A stretch of 9,023 nt of DNA from Rudaea sp. (lineage in GTDB: Bacteria; Pseudomonadota; Gammaproteobacteria; Xanthomonadales; Rhodanobacteraceae): NCBI GenBank assembly GCA_025934455.1, contig JAICYA010000057.1:1-9023 (forward strand), read 5' to 3'. The translations under genes and the position numbers were made by a program. Below the pieces are notes generated by a model. That model was not told the DNA's origin, made no database searches, and was given only the letters and a program-made list of their open reading frames with translations. This document shows positions 1 to 6,759 of the stretch, piece by piece. Position 1 is the stretch's first letter; each line of letters opens with the position of its first letter.

Positions 1-1582
1 GGCGGATCAGCCCTTCAATGTCATCGCCGCTGAGCATCGCGTCCTCTTTCAGTTCGGCTGACCGCATCAAACGTCCGAGCGCCGCCTCGTCGCGCTGCAG
101 CGTCAGCACGCGCATGCGTGCTTCGGCTTCGATCGACTCGTACCGATCCCCGGGAATGCGCGCGAGCCAGGCTTGCGCGGCGTCAAGGTGGCCGAGTTGC
201 ATTTCGACCTGCGCCAGACCCGCCGGCGCGGCCGTGTCGTCCGGCGCGATCTTCAGCGCGCCTTCGAGCAATGCGCGCGTCTCGTCGAACCGGCGCAGGC
301 GCAGGAAAATCTCGACGGCGCCCTGGACGCGGATCGACACGTTGCGCGGATCGCGGGCAATGGCATCACGATAGTGCGCGATCGCGTCGTTCCATCGCCC
401 CATGCGCCGCTCGATGAAGAACAATTCGGCAATGATGTCGATATCGCCGGGTTGCTGCGCCAGCGCGCGTCGGTAGACATCCAGTGCCGCCGGGTAGTCG
501 CGCTTGACGCGGTACAGATACGCGCCCTGCGCCAGCAGGCTTTCCGCAAGCTGCGGCTGCAGACTCATCGCCGTGTCGGTGGCGCGGCGCACCGCCTCTG
601 GCGTGGAGCGCGCGGCATCGACGCCGTTCAGATACATATTGCTCATCGCCACCGCAGCCCCGGCCCAGGCCTGGGCGAACTGCGGATCCTCTCGCGTCGC
701 TTCGAAGTAACTGTCGATCGCCCGAATCGCCCCCGCGTACGTGTATTGGGAATTGTCCTCCACGCGACCGCGCAGGTAGGCTTCCCAGGCGCGGGGATTT
801 TGCGTTCCCTTCGCGGCCACGGCCTCGCGCTCGGTTCCGGTCAACGTCGCCTTCAACGCGTCGGCGATAGCCTGCGCGACTTCGCCTTCGACGCCGAAGA
901 CGTCATCGAGCGTGCGGTTGTAGCTCTCCGCCCACAAGTGTTCGTCCTTTGCCGCGCCGATCAGCTGCACGTTGATGTGCACGGCGTTGCCGGATTTCTG
1001 CACGCTGCCTTCCAGGATGTTGGCCACGCCCAGCTGGCGCGCGATTTCCGCGAGGTTTTCCGGTGCGCTGGCATAGTGCCGTGTCGAGGTGCGCGAGGTG
1101 ACGCGCAGAGCGCCGATCTTCGCCAGCTTGGTCAGGATCTCGTCCTGGATGCCATCGGCGAAGTAGGCGTTGGCCTTGTCGTCCGACAGATTTTCGAACG
1201 GCAACACGGCGATGGACTTGTCGGTTATCGGCATCGACGGCGTCGCCGCGGGTTTCGCTGCATCCACGGCAACCGCCTTCTGCGGCGCCTGCGCCACGCG
1301 CCACAGCAATCCGCCGCCGATCGCGAGCAACAGCGCGAGGATCAGCAACTCGGTGCCGGTGACCTTTTGTGCGCCTTTCTCGCCGTGATACCAGGCCAGC
1401 ACGAGGGTCACGAAGAAACCGATGGCGAGCGCGACGGTGATGCCGCGCCGAACCGCGTCTGGCCAGCCGAATTGTTGTCCGACGACGTCGATGCCCTGCA
1501 CCGCCGCGAATGCGAAGGCGACATAAGCCAGCGCCCACTGCACCAGCTTGCGTTGCTTCAGGCGGGCGAAAAAGTCGTTCAC
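1..1582 (-). CDS. Membrane-anchored TolB-like/TPR protein E (3' end beyond window)
   Basis: The frame is open from a GTG at 1582-1580 to the left edge, giving 527 visible residues; I checked most of it codon by codon and found no stop. The start was chosen by alignment with the N-termini of the three paralogs, by the GTGA overlap with the preceding stop, and by an AAGG seven bases upstream. Three hydrophobic helices lie at about residues 13-35, 47-66 and 78-95, with WYHGEKG between the second and third. The TolB-like domain runs from DKSIAVLPFENLS (about 121) through LEGSVQKSGNAVHINVQL to about 247. TPR-like units follow at about 270-301, 345-380, 381-413, 414-448 and 450-480. The N-terminus is about 92% identical to D by hand count, but the TolB part is closer to A. 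The predicted place is the inner membrane with the TolB/TPR part in the periplasm. The function is unknown; a scaffold or protein-interaction role is inferred from the TPRs. Confidence 0.9.
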   Translation of the reverse strand, partial: MNDFFARLKQRKLVQWALAYVAFAFAAVQGIDVVGQQFGWPDAVRRGITVALAIGFFVTLVLAWYHGEKGAQKVTGTELLILALLLAIGGGLLWRVAQAPQKAVAVDAAKPAATPSMPITDKSIAVLPFENLSDDKANAYFADGIQDEILTKLAKIGALRVTSRTSTRHYASAPENLAEIARQLGVANILEGSVQKSGNAVHINVQLIGAAKDEHLWAESYNRTLDDVFGVEGEVAQAIADALKATLTGTEREAVAAKGTQNPRAWEAYLRGRVEDNSQYTYAGAIRAIDSYFEATREDPQFAQAWAGAAVAMSNMYLNGVDAARSTPEAVRRATDTAMSLQPQLAESLLAQGAYLYRVKRDYPAALDVYRRALAQQPGDIDIIAELFFIERRMGRWNDAIAHYRDAIARDPRNVSIRVQGAVEIFLRLRRFDETRALLEGALKIAPDDTAAPAGLAQVEMQLGHLDAAQAWLARIPGDRYESIEAEARMRVLTLQRDEAALGRLMRSAELKEDAMLSGDDIEGLIR

Positions 1583-3336
1583 GGCATCGCCTTCGCATCT
1601 GTCGTGGCCGGCACGCCGAGCCGCTTGCAGAACGCCGCGAAGCGCGGATCGTCCTTGAAGCGCAGGATGAACGGGTTGACGAGCAAGAACTGCAGGCCCG
1701 AATCGCGATTGGCCAAGGCGCGATCCAGCCAGGCGAAGGTCTGGTTGGCGTCGCCGCGCACCGCCTGCACCTCGGCGATCTGGAAGTACATGCCATCGGC
1801 ATCCTTGGCGATCAGTCGTTGCAGCGCCGCATCCGCCGCGGCGCGATCGTTGCCGATCTGGCTCGCCATCGCCAAGGCGTAGTCCTGCCAATTTCCCGGC
1901 GGCACTTTTTGCGCCGCGTCCAGCGCGGCCTTCGCATCGTCTCGACGAACCTCGATATCCACAAGTCCCGCGTCGAAATGCGCAGCGGCGGGCTGCAGCT
2001 CGATCGCCCTGCGGATTGCCCGTTCGGCCTCGTCGAGGCGGTCCGCGGCCGTAAGATAACGTGCAAGCAGCAGGTAACCGCTGGCACGCATCGGATCGGT
2101 CACCAGCGATTGCCGGGTCATGGCGATGGCTTCTTCCGACCGACCGGCCTGGGCGCGACCCACGCCGAGGTTTTCCATCGTCTGGTTGTTGCCCGGCTCG
2201 AGTTCGAGCGCGCGACGCTGCTCGGCTTCGGAGCCCTTCCAGTCGAAATCGATTATGCCCAATTGCTCGCCGCGCACGTTGTGCGCCGCCGCGAGATTCG
2301 GATCCAGTCGCAGTGCGGTATCCGCGGCCTTGCGTACCTGCGCGTAAATCGGTTGCCCCTGGACACCGGAGAGAAAGGCGCTCGCCAGCCAATCGCCCGC
2401 ATGCGCCATCGCCGCCCAGGCCAGCGCATAACGCGGGTCGATGCGTGTGGATGTTTCGTATTCCGCGATCGCCTTGCGCAGGTCGTCCTCGGAGCCGCGC
2501 GCGGCGTAGTAGTTGCCTTGCAGGTAGGCATTGTAGGCGTCGAGATTGCCGCCGGGCGGGCGGTCGGTCTGCACAGCGGCACCGTCGTTCGTCAGCAACC
2601 TCGCCTTGAGCGCGCCGGCGACGGATTGGGTGATTTCGTCCTGCAGCTTGAACAGATCCTTGTACGGGCGGTCGTAATTCTGCGACCACACGGTCACGCC
2701 ATCGGCGGCATGGATCAGCTCCGCACTGATCCGCACCGCGTCGCCCGCACGCTGCACGCTACCTTCCAGCAATGTCGCCACGCCGAGCTTTTCACCGATG
2801 GTCCGACTGTCGTCCTGGCTATCGCGAAATCGGAACGAAGAATTGCGGCCGATCACCTTCAACGCGGAAAATTGCGACAGCGCGACAATCAGGCTCTCGG
2901 ACAAGCCATCGGAGAAATACTGCTGATCCTTGTCGCTGCTTTCGTTCGTGAGCGGTAGCACGGCAATGGATTTGTCCGGAATCGGCGCGGTCTTTTCCGT
3001 TGACGTGGCGACGGCAAATGCGGTCGTCACTCGCTGCGGCGTCTTCGCCATTCGCCACAGCAATCCACCACCAATCGCCAGCAGCAAGGCGAGGATCAGC
3101 AACTCCATGCCGGTGACTTTCTGCGCGCCCCTCTCACCGTGATACCACGCTATGACGAGCGTGACGAAGAAACCGATGGCGAGCGCGATGGTGATGCCGC
3201 GGCGCAGCGCGTCTGGCCATCCGAATTGTTGCCCAACGACGTCGATACCCTGCACCGCCGCGAACGCGAACGCGACGTAGGCCAGTGCCCACTGCACGAG
3301 CTTGCGTTGCTTGAGGCGGGCGAGGAAATCGGTCAT
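1579..3336 (-). CDS. Membrane-anchored TolB-like/TPR protein D
   Basis: 585 residues from ATG at 3336. A longer in-frame start at 3447 exists but would add 37 residues lying inside gene C; the paralog alignment fixes the start at MTDFLARLKQRK. Three hydrophobic helices (about 13-35, 47-66, 78-95) enclose the conserved AWYHGERG. The TolB-like domain (about 121-247) begins DKSIAVLPLTNESSD, so the usual PFxNxS opening is altered, and it carries VIGRNSSFRF, LGVATLLEGSVQRAGDAVRI and WSQNYDRP. This is a different subtype from A and E. TPR-like units lie at about 265-301, 348-382, 383-416 and 417-450. The tail has the family ending: an AxVxAVRGDANQTFAWLDRA-like helix pair, then KDDPRFAAFCKRLGV. Predicted as an inner-membrane protein with a periplasmic TPR part; no catalytic domain is seen. 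It starts four bases after C stops and overlaps E, so it is a member of the operon. Function unknown. Confidence 0.93.
   Translation of the reverse strand: MTDFLARLKQRKLVQWALAYVAFAFAAVQGIDVVGQQFGWPDALRRGITIALAIGFFVTLVIAWYHGERGAQKVTGMELLILALLLAIGGGLLWRMAKTPQRVTTAFAVATSTEKTAPIPDKSIAVLPLTNESSDKDQQYFSDGLSESLIVALSQFSALKVIGRNSSFRFRDSQDDSRTIGEKLGVATLLEGSVQRAGDAVRISAELIHAADGVTVWSQNYDRPYKDLFKLQDEITQSVAGALKARLLTNDGAAVQTDRPPGGNLDAYNAYLQGNYYAARGSEDDLRKAIAEYETSTRIDPRYALAWAAMAHAGDWLASAFLSGVQGQPIYAQVRKAADTALRLDPNLAAAHNVRGEQLGIIDFDWKGSEAEQRRALELEPGNNQTMENLGVGRAQAGRSEEAIAMTRQSLVTDPMRASGYLLLARYLTAADRLDEAERAIRRAIELQPAAAHFDAGLVDIEVRRDDAKAALDAAQKVPPGNWQDYALAMASQIGNDRAAADAALQRLIAKDADGMYFQIAEVQAVRGDANQTFAWLDRALANRDSGLQFLLVNPFILRFKDDPRFAAFCKRLGVPATTDAKAMP
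1590..1593 (-). promoter_or_regulatory. Ribosome binding site of gene E
   Basis: AAGG on the minus strand, seven bases before the GTG at 1582. It lies inside the 3' end of gene D and supports the GTG start. The stop of D and this start share bases as GTGA, so re-initiation by terminating ribosomes is likely. Confidence 0.55.
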
Positions 3337-3340
3337 CGGA

Positions 3341-5014
3341 TCATTGGCCCCGATGCTCGCGTGCTTCAGCCAGTTCCGGCAGGCCGGCATCGGCGCCATG
3401 CCAGTTCGCCAGCAGTTTGCGATAAGTCGCGGCGGCAGTCTTGGCATCGTGCGCGGCAGTTTGCGCCCGCGCCAAGCCGAGCAGCGACAAGCTGCGATTC
3501 GGCGCCTTTTTCAACGCGGCCTGGAACTCGTCGACCGCCTGCGCTGGCTTGCCGGCTTGCAACAACTGCTCGCCGAGCAGTTCGTGCGGCGGCTTGAGTG
3601 GCACCGGCGGACCGAAATCGAAGGCCATCGAGTCGTAGCGCTGCGCAGCATGCCGAATCGCGGCAAGGCCTTCATCCCCGTGTTTCTGGCGGATCAGCAC
3701 GATGCCATGCAATTCGTCGTCCATGATCGCGAGATACCCGGGCAACTGCGGGTCGTCTTCGGACGCGGTCGTTTTCTCGCGCCAGGCGTGCAGGTTGACG
3801 GATGCCTGCTGTGCCTGCGCCAGATCGCCGCGTTCGGCAGCCGCGTAACCGAGGGCAAAATCGTTCCATGCCACCGGCACGCCGAGGTCGGTCACGTCCA
3901 CCTCGAGCTTTGCCGCGGCGCCGTCCCAGTCGCGCGATTCGATCAACGCGACACCGCGCATGATCACCAGCGAACGGCGCAGATGCTTGGCCATCTGTGC
4001 CGGCGACGCATGCTCGGCGTGCAAAGCCTGTGCGTGCTGTTTCGCCCAATCCAGCGCCGGCGGCAGGGTTTTGGCGCAAGCCGCAAGCGTTTGCTGCGCG
4101 TCGCGAAAACGGCCTTGCTCGAAATAGGAGTATTGCAGCCACTCGTCGTAATGCCCGCATTCAACCTCAGGTTTCCCCGCCGCACGCGCCTGCGCATTCA
4201 CCACGCGCATCGCGTTGATGTTGGCCGTCGTCACGTCGTCCCACATCCCAAGCGCCATGAAGATGTGCGCGGTCATGTGCTGGGCGTGGCCGGCGTCCGG
4301 CGCGATTTTCGACAAGGCCCGTGCCGCTTCCAGCGCCCCAGCGGCATGCGCGGGATCGTCCATGCCGTGGATCCAGTAGTGCGCCGCGCCCGGATTCTGA
4401 GGATTGACACGGAAGCTGCGCTGCGCGATTTCGGCTGCCTGCAGGTAATCGGTCTCGTTGCGCACGCCTTCGTTGCGCGCCATCAGAGCAAGTGCGTAAA
4501 ACAACTGCGCATCGTTGTCGTGCGGATACGTTGCGGCGAGTTTTTGCATCGCATCGCAATAGCGCGCGTCACGTTCCTTTTTCGTGCCTTGCCCGGAATA
4601 CAGGATTTCCACCGCGGCGAGGTAGGCTTTTTCGCGCGCCGTCGGCGCCTTCGCCGCACGCGCGGCCGGCGTAGCGCCGAGCCTGGCCAGCACGGTGCGT
4701 CCGGCGGCGGCATCGAGCTGGTTCCAGATGCCGTGGTTGTAGGTCATCGCCTCGCCCCAGTAGGCCATGGCGAAATCCGGCTGGAGTTTTTCCGCCTGCT
4801 CGAACGCCTTGGCCGCCGCGGGATATTCGAACAGGTGCAGCAGCAACAAGGCGCGCATGAATGCGGTCTGCGCCGCACCGGATTTCGCCGAGGTCGGGAA
4901 GGTCGTGGTGCCCAGGCCATCGATGGTCTGCGGCGCGTTACCGCGTTCCGCCCAAGTGGACGAGGCAAATGCCGATGCCACGATGAGAACGCAAAGACGC
5001 AAGGCAATTTTCAT
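3341..5014 (-). CDS. Exported TPR protein C with conserved His motifs
   Basis: 557 residues from ATG at 5014. An earlier in-frame ATG at 5122 would place 36 hydrophilic residues before an obvious signal peptide, so it is rejected. Residues 1-22 (MKIALRLCVLIVASAFASST plus WA) form a Sec signal peptide with likely cleavage after TWA; there is no lipobox. TPR-like units are seen near 46-80 (ending in EQAEKLQPDF), 475-507 and 508-540. The centre carries AMAYWGEAMTYNHGIWN (about 82-98), NPGAAHYWIHGMDDPAHAAG (about 207-226) and APDAGHAQHMTAHIFMALGM (about 238-257). From memory, these belong to a widespread uncharacterised secreted TPR family with GAxHYxIH and AGHxxHMxxHIF motifs. The clustered His and Asp residues could bind metal, but this is inference. 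It lacks the TolB-like domain and membrane anchor of its neighbours. It overlaps B by ATGA and is followed four bases later by D. Probably a periplasmic partner of the flanking anchored TPR proteins; function unknown. Confidence 0.92.
   Translation of the reverse strand: MKIALRLCVLIVASAFASSTWAERGNAPQTIDGLGTTTFPTSAKSGAAQTAFMRALLLLHLFEYPAAAKAFEQAEKLQPDFAMAYWGEAMTYNHGIWNQLDAAAGRTVLARLGATPAARAAKAPTAREKAYLAAVEILYSGQGTKKERDARYCDAMQKLAATYPHDNDAQLFYALALMARNEGVRNETDYLQAAEIAQRSFRVNPQNPGAAHYWIHGMDDPAHAAGALEAARALSKIAPDAGHAQHMTAHIFMALGMWDDVTTANINAMRVVNAQARAAGKPEVECGHYDEWLQYSYFEQGRFRDAQQTLAACAKTLPPALDWAKQHAQALHAEHASPAQMAKHLRRSLVIMRGVALIESRDWDGAAAKLEVDVTDLGVPVAWNDFALGYAAAERGDLAQAQQASVNLHAWREKTTASEDDPQLPGYLAIMDDELHGIVLIRQKHGDEGLAAIRHAAQRYDSMAFDFGPPVPLKPPHELLGEQLLQAGKPAQAVDEFQAALKKAPNRSLSLLGLARAQTAAHDAKTAAATYRKLLANWHGADAGLPELAEAREHRGQ
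3348..3351 (-). promoter_or_regulatory. Weak ribosome binding site of gene D
   Basis: GGGG on the minus strand, eleven bases before the ATG at 3336. The spacing is long and nothing closer resembles a Shine-Dalgarno sequence. The stop of C lies only four bases before the start, so translation of D probably depends largely on coupling to C. Confidence 0.3.
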
Positions 5015-6759
5015 GGTTTCACTCCCGTTTCGATCTGCTCGGGCGCATACGGCAGGCCTATCTTCTTCAGCGCCGCCTTGAAGCGCGGGTCGTTGCGGAT
5101 CGGATCGAACGCCGGCCCCCATAGCATTTGCGGAATCGTGCTATTGCCATCGGCCGTCATTTCGCTGAGCTTTTCCAAAGCGGTGGCACCCTGGTCCAAC
5201 TGGATCAGGAAAAACGCGTACAAGATTGGGTCGCGGCGTAAATCGGCGTTGGCGGGTGAAGTCTCCAGGCTTTGGACGGCGCGGGCGCGCTGGCCCGGAT
5301 CGGCGATACCGCGAATTAACAGCGCTTTCGCCTCCGGATCGCCGCCATCAAGGGTGGCCGCCATACGCATTTGCGCTTCCGCTTCCGCATAGTTGTGCAA
5401 GGCGACATACATAGTTGAAGCGACGCGATGCGCGAACAAACTCTCCGGATGCGCTGCCAGAATGCGCTTCATCTGCGCGGCGGCTGTCGCCGCATCGATC
5501 CGACCCAAATGCATGCTCAATTGCACGCGTATCGAAGCGCTTATGGCTGACATAGGATCGGCCTGCACCGCGCGATCAAGCACATCCAACGCGGGTGCAG
5601 TTTGACCGACCCCTTGCAGAAATTGCGCATACTGGTTCAGCGCTTCCGCGTCGCCCGGCGCGAGTGACAGCGCGTGCCGCAATGCACGATCGGCCTCGGC
5701 CCAGCGCATCTGGTTGCTGTACACCATGCCCTGAGCGACGTAGGCGAGCGCGGCATCCGGATTCAGGGCGAGGGCACGCTGTGCGGATTCCAGCGCATCC
5801 CCATAAGCGATCGCCGGCGCAGTGGACCCGTAGACCGGCAGCAGCGCTTGCGCTTCGGCCAGTGTGGCCCACGCCTGCGGATAGCTCGGGTCGATCGCCA
5901 CCGCCTGCTGGAATGCGCCCACTGCTTCAACCACCGAGCGCGCCGCGAGCAAGGTCAATCCGCGCAGATAGAAATCATGCGCACGCGGGTCAATCGTTTT
6001 TTGCGCTACCAGTGTTTGATCGTTGCCGCCCAGTTGCACCTTGAGCTTGTCCGCGATCGCCTTGGAGATTTCATCCTCGACGGCGAAGATGCTGGTGAGC
6101 TTGCGGTCATATTTCTCGGACCACAGGTGATAGCCACTGCGGGTGTCGATCAATTGCGCGGTGATGCGCACCGCGTCGCCGGCTTGCTGCACGCTGCCCT
6201 CCAGCACGTTCGCGACACCCAGGACTTCTCCGACCTTGCGCAAGTCCTCGGCCTTGCCCTTGAACGCGAATGCGGACGTGCGCGCGGCCACTTTCAGTTT
6301 CGGAAGCTGCGCCAGTGCATCGAGGATTTCCTCGGTGATACCGTCGCTGAAATAATCGTTTTTTGCGTCGCCGCTCATGTTCACGAACGGCAGCACCGCA
6401 ATGGATTTGTCCGGAATCTGCGCCGGCTTTGTCGCCGCGGTTGCAATGGCAGTTTCATGCGGCACCTGCGCCGCCCGCCACAGCAATCCGCCGCCCACAG
6501 CCAGGAGCAATGCGAGAATCAATAGTTCGGTACCGGAAACCCGCTGCACACCGCGCTCGCCGTGATACCAGGCAAGCACAAGCATCACGAAAAATCCCAG
6601 TGCGAGTACCAGGATCAAAATTCGTTCAAGCGAATCCGGCCACGCGAAGCGCTGCGCAACGACATCCAGCACCTGAATCAGCGCGAACGCCGCGGCGACG
6701 TAGGCCAGCGCCCACTGCACCAGCTTGCGTTGCTTGAGGCGCTGAAGAAATTCATTCAT
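5011..6759 (-). CDS. Membrane-anchored TolB-like/TPR protein B
   Basis: 582 residues from ATG at 6759. The start was chosen by alignment with the paralogs, the ATGA overlap with the stop of A, and a GGAG seven bases upstream; an in-frame start at 6852 would add 31 unrelated residues. Three hydrophobic helices lie at about 13-35, 47-66 and 78-95, with the AWYHGERGVQRVSG loop. The TolB-like domain (about 116-243) runs from IPDKSIAVLPFVNMSGD through YFSDGITEEIL, ARTSAFAFKG and LEGSVQQAGDAVRITAQL to HLWSEKYDR. TPR-like units are at about 265-300, 335-370, 371-403 and 440-472. The C-terminus has FDPIRNDPRFKAALKKIGLP, the ending shared in shorter form with A and D. The anchor is about 84% identical to A by hand count, while the TolB part is only about 50% identical to A. 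Predicted inner-membrane protein with its bulk in the periplasm. No enzymatic or DNA-binding domain is visible; function unknown. Confidence 0.94.
   Translation of the reverse strand: MNEFLQRLKQRKLVQWALAYVAAAFALIQVLDVVAQRFAWPDSLERILILVLALGFFVMLVLAWYHGERGVQRVSGTELLILALLLAVGGGLLWRAAQVPHETAIATAATKPAQIPDKSIAVLPFVNMSGDAKNDYFSDGITEEILDALAQLPKLKVAARTSAFAFKGKAEDLRKVGEVLGVANVLEGSVQQAGDAVRITAQLIDTRSGYHLWSEKYDRKLTSIFAVEDEISKAIADKLKVQLGGNDQTLVAQKTIDPRAHDFYLRGLTLLAARSVVEAVGAFQQAVAIDPSYPQAWATLAEAQALLPVYGSTAPAIAYGDALESAQRALALNPDAALAYVAQGMVYSNQMRWAEADRALRHALSLAPGDAEALNQYAQFLQGVGQTAPALDVLDRAVQADPMSAISASIRVQLSMHLGRIDAATAAAQMKRILAAHPESLFAHRVASTMYVALHNYAEAEAQMRMAATLDGGDPEAKALLIRGIADPGQRARAVQSLETSPANADLRRDPILYAFFLIQLDQGATALEKLSEMTADGNSTIPQMLWGPAFDPIRNDPRFKAALKKIGLPYAPEQIETGVKP
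5022..5026 (-). promoter_or_regulatory. Ribosome binding site of gene C
   Basis: GGGAG on the minus strand, seven bases before the ATG at 5014, inside the last codons of B. It decides in favour of the start that gives a signal peptide. The ATGA overlap with the stop of B adds translational coupling. Confidence 0.7.
6518..6570 (-). repeat. Near-identical coding repeat, copy in gene B
   Basis: Partner of 8590-8642, with one mismatch over 53 bases. It encodes the HGERGVQRVSG loop and the beginning of the third helix. The near-absence of synonymous change suggests recent duplication or gene conversion confined to this stretch. Confidence 0.8.

Noticed and set aside
903..1802. Minus-strand open frame of 299 codons overlapping D and E
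   Set aside because: Out of frame with both genes across their junction; composition is Arg/Ala-rich and the real frames on both sides align with paralogs.
173..1882. Long plus-strand open frame antisense to E and D
   Set aside because: It crosses the D/E junction, has an Arg/His-rich composition without recognisable domains, and lies opposite a clearly coding frame with paralogs. A shadow of GC-rich codon use.
1510..2958. Plus-strand open frame opposite D
   Set aside because: Same antisense composition; its sequence is the reverse-frame image of the D TPR region, with no independent start signal or domain.
3337..3447. Longer N-terminus for D starting at 3447
   Set aside because: The added segment lies in C and has no counterpart in A, B or E.
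5015..5122. Longer N-terminus for C starting at 5122
   Set aside because: It would bury the signal peptide behind 36 charged residues, and it overlaps B.
3302..5392. Very long plus-strand open frame (696 codons) opposite C and B
   Set aside because: Spans two minus-strand genes, one with a clear signal peptide; the translated product has no hydrophobic pattern or motifs of a real protein.
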